This document shows positions 1-8,926 of a stretch of 16,334 bases of DNA, in pieces. The stretch spans positions 4,259-20,592 of the forward strand of contig FLMG01002764.1 in NCBI GenBank assembly GCA_900088475.1. Reading direction: 5' to 3'. A program made the position numbers and the translations under genes. Every line of letters begins with the position of its first letter. The first letter of the stretch is position 1. This DNA is from Hyphochytrium catenoides (Eukaryota; Sar; Hyphochytriomycetes; Hyphochytriales; Hyphochytriaceae). The notes under the pieces were generated by a model. It was not told the DNA's origin. It searched no databases and saw nothing but the letters and a program-made list of their open reading frames with translations.

Positions 1-480
1 AGAGAGAGAGAGAGAGAGGAGAGAGAGACAGAGAGGAAAGAAACCGTGAGAGACAAATTGATCACCGATGGAGGCGCAAAATGAAGCCAAAAGGCAGGGA
101 TAGACCGAACCAGGAAGCACAAAGAAGACGAAGAGGGAATGGAACGCGAGAACACCTGAGGTTGAGGAGGCATTAAGCGCTTCATAGAAGGGGAGACAGG
201 AGAACAGAGAGAAGAGGAGAGAGAGAGACAGACAGAGAGAGTGGGCTGGGAGAGAGACACCGGGAGAGGTCACATGGAGAAATTAGAGGAACGAGGGAAA
301 GAGAGAGATACGAGGGAGAGAGAGATACGAGAGAAAGAGGTCACGTAGGCACAGATCACAGAGAGGGAATCTGGCGTGAGAATCAGCTAACAAGGCTCCA
401 AGAATTATCTCTGGGGCTGGTATAGCGGGGAGAGGGTTAAAGAGAGAGAGAGAGAGAGAGAGAAGACCGAGCAGGGTGAG
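1..480. repeat. Purine-rich (GA)n-dominated tract, no gene seen
   Basis: Pure GA runs lie at 1-18 and about 441-462, with degenerate GAGA-rich sequence between them (for example 217-240 and 299-335). The plus strand is strongly purine-biased. Both strands lack a coding frame that looks like protein. In this window purine-rich plus strand marks introns or flanks of minus-strand genes, so this may be intron or flank of a minus-strand gene extending past the left edge. Confidence 0.6.
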
Positions 481-642
481 ATGTTATCTTCTCACCATTA
501 TGAAGAGGCACTCTGGGCTTGAGGGCAGGGGAAGCGGCGCCATCCTGCGGCAGTAACATTAGCGCTAACGCTGCCCACGAGAGTAGCGTACGCATCTTTT
601 CTCCTTTGTCTCTCTCTGCCACTCCTCTTCTCTCCAAACAAG

Positions 643-870
643 GCGCTGTCTACTGCTGCTGCTGCTGAGGATGGAGTCGCCAAGGGGCAGACGATACAGT
701 CGCGGAGCTTCCCTTTCCCAAGAGGATATCCTACAATAAGACTTATTACGCTGGGCTGGCAGCACCTCCAGGCTCAACAGATTCGTGTTCTGCCTCATCA
801 GCCGCCGTGCTGTAGGTGACGAGGGAGCAACCACCCGGCCTACTCTCTCTTTCTCTCTCTCTTTCTCTTT

Positions 871-903
<33 letters not shown>

Positions 904-1272
904 TCTCTCTCTTCACTCTGTGTGTCTATCAGTATCTCTCTGTCTCTCTCTCCCCGTTGCTTTGCAAAAGATTCAGGAAGAGCACGAAAGGTCATTTAGG
1001 ATCCAAGGCCGAGGTATCTCTAATCTGAACGTCTAAATTACCAGATCTGACCTTTTAGACTCTAGAAATTCTGTATCCTCTCTCTGTATCATCCCACCAT
1101 CGCCCCACTACTTTGCCCTCTCTTCCCCGTCAAGACGCTATGTCTTCTCTCTTCTCACAGGTCCTCTGACAAGAGCAAGAAGCCAGCGAGGAGCAGCCCC
1201 TTGATGGCTGAAGGCAGGGAGGGATACGCACGGGAAGAGAGCCGATGCAGGAGAGGACGGCCCGAGAGCCGG
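643..1272 (+). other. Possible exons of an unresolved plus-strand gene (643-815 and 1161-1272)
   Basis: Exon candidate 643-815 follows a pyrimidine tract and an AAG acceptor, and ends at AG|GTGACG in phase 2. Candidate 1161-1272 follows a strong cttctcacag acceptor and enters in phase 2. It encodes a disordered basic stretch (SSDKSKKPARSSPLMAEGRE...) and ends at CGG|GTGTGC. Phases agree between the two, and the intron between them carries a CT microsatellite, as plus-strand introns here do. Against: 643-815 is open in other frames as well (one ends SSAAVL with a TAG at 813-815), an antisense frame is also open, no convincing start codon or terminal exon is visible, and the products resemble nothing I know. 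Confidence 0.2.
841..955. repeat. (CT)n / (CTTT)-variant microsatellite
   Basis: CT dinucleotide array interrupted by single T insertions, giving CTTT steps, then tapering into imperfect CTCTGT. Open frames read through it as Leu/Ser/Phe runs, which are artefacts of the repeat. It lies inside a putative plus-strand intron. Confidence 0.85.
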
Positions 1273-1316
1273 GTGTGCCTGACACCACCATGGACTCTCT
1301 GCCTTTGCGACTTGGC

Positions 1317-1394
1317 TTCATCTTGCACTCCCCTGCCAAGTCGCATCTCTTTCATCTTGCTCTTCCCTGCCAGTCCCTGCCACGCCGCATCTCT
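1317..1394. repeat. Degenerate tandem duplication, two units
   Basis: The sequence ttcatcttgc recurs at 1317 and 1351. Both copies are followed by a CCCTGCCA block and then GCATCTCT; the second copy is longer by a CAGTCCCTGC-type expansion. Units are about 34 and 44 bases. Confidence 0.6.
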
Positions 1395-1479
1395 TTCTAA
1401 GCGCTATGGTTCGTGCGTTCATAAGGATCAGGGAGCGTTAATCTTCCGCCGCCACTGGCACTTCTATAGGACCTTTCTC

Positions 1480-1485
1480 TTTAAT
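1480..1485 (-). terminator. Possible poly(A) signal (ATTAAA on the minus strand)
   Basis: The plus-strand TTTAAT reads ATTAAA on the minus strand, about 175 bases downstream of the TGA of the coiled-coil membrane-protein gene. This is a single short motif, so the support is only positional. Confidence 0.3.
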
Positions 1486-1659
1486 AGATCAGACTGACAA
1501 TAGACTATCGCCTTCAGTCTCAACTTTATCTCTTGCCCCAAATGCTGGTAGCTCTTGTTTGCTCATTGACCGTGGAACTTCTGCACTCGTAGTCTGTTCC
1601 TTAGCTCTGTTCAGAGCTCTTAGAAATGTGTGGAGCACCCATCAATGGCGCAAGACGTA

Positions 1660-4600
1660 TCAAGGAGAATGGGGAGAAAGGCGCTTGGCCAAGCGCTCTG
1701 CTCTTGCCTCGATATGTTTCCGTCTTGACTTCAGCTCGGAGTCCACGACGCTTACCGCCGTCCGTCTAAGGTTATGCTGATAGAGAGAAAGTCTTAGCTT
1801 CGATGACTAGATATAAAGGTCATTATAGGGAGAACAGCAGTAATGACTGCCACAGACCGAAAGAGAGAGAGGGAGAGAGAGAGACAGGAAAGGGGACTGA
1901 GGGGCTGTGGACAGGCAAAGGAGAATACAGTGTCTCTCATGAGAAGAAAGGGAAAGTAGAAAGGCGTACCTCAATCTTCCTCTCGAGTATCTCGGATCTT
2001 GGCAGGCGGCCCTCCAACAACTGTAGCTCCTCCTCAGTCTCCAGCAGTGAAGACAAGGTCTGCCGCAGCTCTGCCTCCTCCTTCACCAGTTGCATCACTT
2101 CCTGAGGAGCCGGTCAATGTGTTAGACAGCCCCAAGGGCAACCCAAGATGGACATAGTAGGAAGGAAGAGGGCAGGCGCATAGGAACAAGCACACGCGCC
2201 AGGGCAAGAAGCATGGCGCGAAGATGTCCATAGGAGAGACGGAACTGTCGATCTCACCTGATTATGGAAGTGGAGGTCGCTCACCAGACAGAGTCTCTCT
2301 CTAACTCTGTCATTCTCCTAGACATTCGCAACGCCATCGGCAACCAGAATGAGATTATATAAGCAGTAATCAGAGTTCGAGCTCTACATCTAACAATGAA
2401 GGGGCAAGGAGAAGAGGGAGACGAAGACCCCACATGAAAGAGAATGAAAGAGGAGAAGAGACAGAGCAGGACAGAGAGATGGAAGCTGCTTATGCTGACA
2501 TTTAGAGTAAGCGACAGGCAAGACACTTCCAGGGAGGCAGGTCTTACCCAGAGCAGCTGGAAAGCTTTGACAGTAAGAGGGCGAGCAGTGATCGGGAATG
2601 ATGAGGAGAGAGTCTCTCCTACGTCTGCGCTCGTGGCGTCTATTAAGAAGTGATCTGGTCCATTGCTAGCGCGGGCACGAGGAATAGCCTCAAGAAGCCT
2701 TTCCCTCAGCATCTTAGCAATTATCTCTCCTTTTCCTTCGTAGTCATCTGGGGAGAGAAGCTTGCCCCCTCTGAACGTGACCCCTGAGGAAGAATCTGAG
2801 AACAGGCCTGACTCGTTCTTCTTCCGAATTTTCTGCATGATCTCTGACGTTGAAAGCACGCTGATCGTCTCTTCTGCTAGCCCTGAGACAGAAACAAAGA
2901 GATCAACTTTCCCTGCCAAGGCATCCAGGGCCGACATACTGAGCTGCAGGGACCGTAGAGTAGGCGAAGGGGAGCTGAACTCCTCCTGCACATCTAAGGA
3001 TTGTGCAAGAATTTTGGCTTCTTCCTGAACCAGGCTCGAGAGAATTGTAGCCAATTTGTCCTTCTCCTGGGCTGCATCACCCACTTCCTCGTGTCCTATG
3101 CTGGAGCTAAGAAGAGCTATTGCTGCTCTTCCCTCAGCGAGCCGGCACCCTGTTGTCTGCATTACCTGCCCGACCGCCTCTGATCTCGGCATCTAAACAA
3201 CAAAAAGAGACCCAATTGCAGCCATAGACCCGTTATCAGGAGAGAGACCAAGAGAGAGGAGAACAATCTTAGTAGCTATCATTGGTGACTCATTCAAAAT
3301 ATCATGCAGATATAAGGCTAGCCAGGAACAGGTAGATAGATAATCCTGCTTGGCGGAAGAGTGGTGAGCCACGAAAGAGAACGTATAAGAAAAGAGAAGA
3401 GAGAGATCATCAGAGTTTTCTGAGATTGAAGAAGGAAAAAGAGAGCACTGGCTGAGAGGTGGAAAAGACTCTCGCTCTAAACAGAGGAACGCAACAGGAC
3501 ATTCTCTAACCTCTAACTTCACATGCTTGAGCGCTCGTTCTAGCTGCTGCTGAGTGTAGATGCAAGAGTCCTGAAGCGATAGCATGTGGAATGTAGGACT
3601 TGGGAAAAGATCCGGAGAAGTTGTCGGCAGTTCGTTGTCTCCTTCAAATCTCACTTCCTGGTGAAGTTTGAAGCGTGACGTTTGGCACGAGAGGTGACAA
3701 ATCAGACCAGATAAAGTAGAGACTACTCTGAGAGAGGCTGAGGCCGAACATAGACTATCGGAGAATCGATGAGAAGTAATGAATAGTCAACGCGCCATAG
3801 ATGGTACCGAAAAAGTACCGGGGAGGGGACGAAAGTGAAGGAGAGATAGAAAACAACCAAAGAAGTCGGCTCAAGACACACCAAAGAGTAATATCTAGAC
3901 TATGATGAGAACCTGTCTCCATGGTAGCTGTAGCCTGTGAATATCTTCTGCTAGCAAGTGGTCGTGGCTCTCAAAGATGAGAGAAAGACGATTACTCGAT
4001 TCTGCGGCCCACTGAAGCAGAGCACTGGGGCAAAAATCGAACAGACAGTGATGGAGAGCAAAATAGAGAATGAACGAGACGAGATTGCGAGTAGTAAGCA
4101 ACGGTCGCAGCCTAATATTCTCAATCTCAGTTGCCTTCACTCACCGAAGGGCACGTACTTCTTTCTCGCCCTCGTTGGCAGACGCAACTGACAGCGCTCT
4201 GTGCAACGAGAAGTCTTCAAGCCAAAGTACTGGAAGACTAGGTCTTCTACTCGTCTCAACGCCGCCCTCTACTGCACCTCGATCTTCTTCCTCGGTGGCG
4301 GAGACCTTAGCAGAGAATGAAAGAGTCTCAAGGAGCTCCTCCAAGGTATCCAACGCAAGGGAGAGTTCAGCTAAGTCCTCCAACAGCTCCCTGTGGTAAC
4401 ATGTTACACCGCTAAAGAGAGAGAGTTGCGTATAGAGTCTACATCACAATCGATAGAGATAGGAGAGATATCAGACTGTGCTCCCTGCTTCTATGCTCTC
4501 TAAAGGAGTTAGATCTAAGAGAGAGGAGGACCAGACATGCCAAAGAGAGGCAAAAGGGCTAGGGCCAAAGAGTTTGACATGTGAAACATTTCCGTACTTA

Positions 4601-6925
4601 CGGTTCCTTGGTGACCCTGAAATGGGTAAACGGGGAAGGAAGATGTGCCAAACGGTAAAGAACTCTTTCTCCTCTGGCGACTGGAGTCCTAAGAGAGTTG
4701 ATCCACCGGGTTATCTCTACACCAGGAAATGGCGAATCCTCTCCAGCACTTATGCTCTGGGGGTTTCCTTTCCCTTTTGGCTCATTCCTATACACATTGT
4801 CGCGCCGGGGCCCAATAACTGTAGGAGAGAGATTTGAGGGTTGAGAGGAGAGGTTGTATCCACGACGTTCATTCTCGATACTGTTCTCTCGTCTTGTGGC
4901 ATCACTCTATCTCTGTGGCTGCGCTCCAAAGTAGCTCTGGGTGGAATCGAAACCCAACAAACTTGCGTTCTGTCTCGTAGTCTCTTTATTTCTCTCTCTC
5001 ACTTGATCCCTCTTCTATTCTTTCCCACTCCCCGTCTGCGGACATACCTAGAAATCCTCGCCGAAGAAGCCTTGTATATGGAAAGGTCGTGAACATCCAA
5101 GACATAAAGGGAGTAGAACGATTAGCATTTGGACGTCAAATCCGGTAGGCAACGCGGAAAGTGAACGCGCTGGGAATATTGGAATGACGGGTCGAAAAAA
5201 GGGATCTAAGGAAGCAACTGTCAGAAGAACGCATCAAAGCAACAACGCCTCGAACTCAAAGGGGAAGGCAAGAGAGCAAGAGTAACTTAATCTACGTTAT
5301 GGAGATTTCTCTTTTTCTCTTATTACTCACTCGTCTCTCAAAGTCTCTCCCCACTCTGATCCTGCGGGTGAAGTCAACAGAGTCTTTCGACTTGGGCTGT
5401 CCACTTCTTCTATTATTCCTTGCAATACCATCGCGGTCACCTCGACGTCTTCGGCCGACTGCTCAGCTTCAGCCTTTTTCTCCATCGCTGACATTTAATT
5501 AAGCAGGCAAGAAACAGAATATTGCGGTCATTAGAAGGCAAGTCAAGGAGACGGTGAGAGAAGTAGAGCGAGAGACAGAAGAGACAGAAACGTCGCACAA
5601 GAGGAAAAGAGAGGAATAAGAACCTGATGGACGAAGCCCCTGGCTCTGCATGGTAAAGACAAAGATGAATGAAAATATAGAGCCAACGGCAACGAGAGTT
5701 ATCAAGCAAAGAAGGAGGTAAGAGTAAGTCATATCTTCTATTGGGGAAAGGCGCGACCAGGGAGAGAGGGCACTATGACTCGCCAAGTGCTTTCAAGGCC
5801 ATAGAGGTCTTCCTTTCACCTACACATCGGTAAACGGACCTTCAGTCCTCTGCCGCTGGAGCTCCTCAAGCAGGCTCTCGGCGATAATTCTCAATCGATG
5901 ACGCTGGAGGTAGCTCTCCGAGAGCGGGGGAGCCTAAAAGTCCAATAAGAGAGTTAGGGCAACGAAAAGCGTGGACAGACTACGAGGGAGAGCCAAGCTG
6001 CGCTTCAGAGCAATCAACAAGCTAAGTCCTTTCGCGAAATAGTCAAGAAGCAGAAAGATTAGGCTGCACGACAGCCGTGTAAGTTTCTAGGGTCCTTGTT
6101 GCCTGCTGCGGGGTCAGGGAGGGGAGGAAAGAAGAGGCAGAAGAGCCGACATTGGTAGAAGAGCGGACGGAGGAACATCTATAGAGCCACAAGCGAGAGA
6201 GACAAAGCGAGAGACAGCGAGATGGAGAGAGAGACATATATCAACTAGGCAAAAGGAGGGAAGACGGAGGACGAGAGCGAAAGATCGAGGAGAAAAACAC
6301 TTACGGCGAGGCTCGTGGCACCAAGAGCAAATACAAGCCCTCCGAAGAGCTTTGACCTCCATAGCTTTCTCTTCTGAGAATGAGGGACTAGGCACAATAG
6401 AGAGAGTGAAGCGATACAGGCCATCAGCAGGCAGTGGTGGACGCAGTAGGGATGAGCTCTCAAAGAGCAGCGACTGGGACTCTCCAATATTTATCATTAA
6501 TACCAAGCAGGAGAAGGGGAAGCAGGAAGAGAAAGCAAAGTGGAGGAATAAAGGAGGAGACCGAGAGCAACAAAGAGCGAGGGAGCCAAGACCAGAGACC
6601 GCATGGGGCCACAAGGTTACTAGGGTATGAAGAGAGAGCTTCTCGAACATTGTTCGTCCAAAGGAGCCAAGTAAGAGGAGGAACAGCAGGCAGGTGACGG
6701 CGGTACATCTAAAAGCCCTCTTCTACCGGGTGGTCATGCAAGGCGAGGGACAGGAATGCAAGTCCCCGAGATCTTACCGGCAGGCCTGGTCTCGGATGAG
6801 CTGAACTGCCTTGCTCTCTTCTTGCCGCCACCAACGGCCTTGCCAGTCGTCAGCTGTCCTCTCAGGCAGTGAGGAGGTCGATACAGTTTCCTCGCTGCTC
6901 TTGCAGCAGCTCCGGAGGACACCAT
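1660..6925 (-). CDS. Unrecognised ~737-residue protein: putative mitochondrial presequence, two membrane segments, coiled-coil C-terminal part
   Basis: Exons in coding order: 6925-6778, 6387-6305, 5933-5840, 5737-5624, 5487-5331, 4787-4602 (or 4818-4602), 4390-4159, 4011-3913, 3657-3511, 3192-2548, 2317-2258, 2101-1970, 1776-1660 (stop TGA). Phases agree at all junctions. Start GGCATGG. Seen: residues 1-44 lack acidic residues and are rich in Arg/Ala/Ser, ending RARQFSSSE, which resembles a matrix-protease site; a membrane segment KLFGGLVFALGATSLA (62-77); a charged helix RIIAESLLEELQRQR; a second membrane segment YSYLLLCLITLVAVGSIFSF (113-132); then about 600 residues, mostly charged and helical, with heptad-like stretches (QLERALKHVKLE; VMQLVKEEAELRQTLSSLLE) and a basic C-terminal helix (ELKSRRKHIEARAERLAKR). 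Inference: an inner-membrane protein with a large soluble domain. The layout recalls MIC60-like proteins, but I see no mitofilin signature and the second membrane segment argues against it. Uncertain parts: the first intron, the junction 5331/4818-4787, and optional small exons 6105-6073 and 5047-5003 (both phase-neutral). Confidence 0.68.
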
Positions 6926-7213
6926 GCCGCTCTTTGTCCAAGTGAGAAGCCTAGAGCGCAAATGAGTGTACTTGGCTTTGCACGGTGGTGATCAGGTGAA
7001 TGCTGGAGGTTCGAGATGACGGGTGAGCACACCCAGACGGGGCATCAGTCATCAGGAGAGAACGCGCGCCCTAAACAAAAAAGCTAGCAAGAGTAAAAGC
7101 ATTGAGTGCAAGCAAGATGATCGATGATAACAAAAGAGTCAGAGAGAGAGAGAGAGATGAGAGAGATGAGAGAGAGAGAGAGAGAAGAGAAGAGAGAGAA
7201 AAAGAGAGAGAGA

Positions 7214-7252
<39 letters not shown>

Positions 7253-7870
7253 ATTGGCGAAAGCTGCTGGAGCTGCCCAAGCATCAGAAGCAATAACTCC
7301 AGAGCGGTTAATGATCAGGTTTTCTTCAACAATAACGCAATCCGGAAGAGGACTATTATCAGATTGATTAGTAGTCGTTAACGTCAAGGTTCATGGAAAG
7401 GAAGAGCTTCGACATGGGTAAGGCACCAAGACAGAGAAGGCGGGAGATACAGAAGGAAAGAAAGAGAGCGAGACAGAGCCAGAATCATGTCGAGGAGATG
7501 AACGTAAGAGATCTCGAGAGTAACGAGACAGAGCAACTGTAAGATCCCAGCTAGGGAAGGAGTTGTACAGAGATCATCGAGTTCCTGAAAGGAAAAAGCC
7601 GTGACCCTCAGAGACGTGCCATGAGCTGCAGATGGATCTTATCCTGGGCAGCACGAGTAGATTAGACAAGAGCGCTGCGGCCCTTGGCGCAAGGAAGAGA
7701 GCTGACAGAGATTGTAGCAGAGAAGTTTCATTGGAGAGGAGGAGAGGGGTATAGGAGGAGACGGGATATGAGACAAGACTGGCGCAAACTGGGCTTCTAG
7801 TAGTGGAGGCCTTCATAAAGTTGTAGAGAACGGCAGCTCTGAACAGCGAAGACCGGGAGAGAGAAGGGTG
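6926..7870. promoter_or_regulatory. Divergent intergenic region between the minus-strand membrane-protein gene and the Cwc2 gene
   Basis: About 0.9 kb separates the two likely starts, which point away from each other, so promoters of both genes should lie here. It holds a GA microsatellite at 7141-7250. I see no clear TATA box or other named element. An open frame on the minus strand at 7816-7574 and an alternative 5' exon at 7052-6972 cannot be excluded as transcribed parts of the minus-strand gene. Confidence 0.5.
7141..7250. repeat. (GA)n microsatellite in divergent promoter region
   Basis: Imperfect GA array with GAGAT and GAAAAA interruptions in its first half and a pure run of about 30 bases at its end. 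It is translated in some frames as Arg/Glu or Ser/Leu repeats, which are not real proteins. Long homopurine-homopyrimidine mirror tracts of this kind can form triplex DNA and often lie in promoters. Confidence 0.85.
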
Positions 7871-8895
7871 ATGGATAGTCTACCTCGTAAGCAGACTGCT
7901 GTGGGTACAGCTGGAGACATCGGCGCTTCTTATGCGGTGATAGAGAAGAACTGGCACTGCTCAGAGTGCAAGGCTGAGAACTATCCCAGGCGTATGAGAT
8001 GCTTCCGGTGCAAGACACCTAAACCAGATAATGCGGGAGAGATTATCCTGCCAGAAGGAGCAAGTGCGTTGAACTCTGCTCGTTAGTCTTTCTTTTTCTC
8101 TCTGTGTGTCTATCTCTCTGTCTCCCTCCCACCTGTCCCCTCGTTCTCTCTTTCTTTCTCTTTCTCTCTCTCTCTCTTTCTCTCTCTGTCTCTGCCCTTC
8201 CCTCTTACTTCAAAATCTTGTTGTCAATTCTCGTTCCCTCTAGCCCAGGTACACCACTCTTGGTGTCTCTCTAGAGTCTCTCGCACGCTTGATGAGCTTC
8301 TTTGCTTTCTACGCTTTACTGCTAAGACTCTTTCCTGCTAATGTTGGCTGTGTATCCTCTCGCTCGCACAATCAGGGGACACACCGTGGCGAGAGGCCAT
8401 CGACCCAGAGAGCCAGCATCTCTACTATTATAATACCATTACCATGGAAACTAGCTGGGAAAGACCTGAGGAAATGGGTCCTGCACCGCTGAGTAAGTTC
8501 ATCGTAACTTCTCGCTCTTCTCTTGTCCTGGTTGACCAGTGACATCAATACCCGTTTCTATAGAGTTCGTGTTGACAGTATCTTCTTCCATCGTTACTCT
8601 CTTCGCTCACCAGCTTTACTGTCTCTTTCGCGTTGCCCTAGGTACCGGCTGGTTTGGCCGAGGGACGACAAGGGGCAAGACGACCGTACAGCTGGAAGAA
8701 GAACGGAAGAAGTATCTCAACAGACCGGCAAGGAAGCAGCAAGAGAACTTAGCTATAAAAAACACAGCCTACACAGAGGGAGCGAATGAGTACAATATCT
8801 GGTCAGTTTCTGCTGGACTTCTTCCTGTCTCCCTTCTCTCTCGCTAACCTCTTTCTCTTTCTCTCTTCGCTCTCTTCTTTCCCTCTCTCTCTGTG

Positions 8896-8926
<31 letters not shown>

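Noticed and set aside
785-1036. Open frames full of Ser/Leu/Phe over the CT repeat
   Set aside because: They are produced by the microsatellite, which is open in several frames; no conserved sequence outside the repeat.
1130-1355. Minus-strand frame ending in a hydrophobic stretch (IKGLLLAGFLLLSEDL) as a C-terminal exon of the membrane-protein gene
   Set aside because: That gene already closes with a phase-consistent, charged terminal exon and TGA at 1660; no need for a further exon.
2281-2547. Continuation of the long minus-strand open frame below 2548
   Set aside because: A strong donor (TGG|GTAAGACC) ends the exon at 2548. The frame beyond it turns into hydrophobic pyrimidine-rich intron sequence, while exon 2317-2258 joins in phase in a different reading register.
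7071-7293. Arg/Glu-rich plus-strand and Ser/Leu-rich minus-strand frames
   Set aside because: Pure GA/CT repeat translation on both strands; overlapping frames with the same cause.
7574-7816. Minus-strand 80-residue frame starting MKASTTRSP
   Set aside because: No splice partner that I could connect and no recognisable feature; could be a 5' exon, but not supportable.
7797-8018. Minus-strand frame opposite Cwc2 exon 1
   Set aside because: Shadow of the zinc-finger exon, whose plus-strand reading has clear domain evidence.
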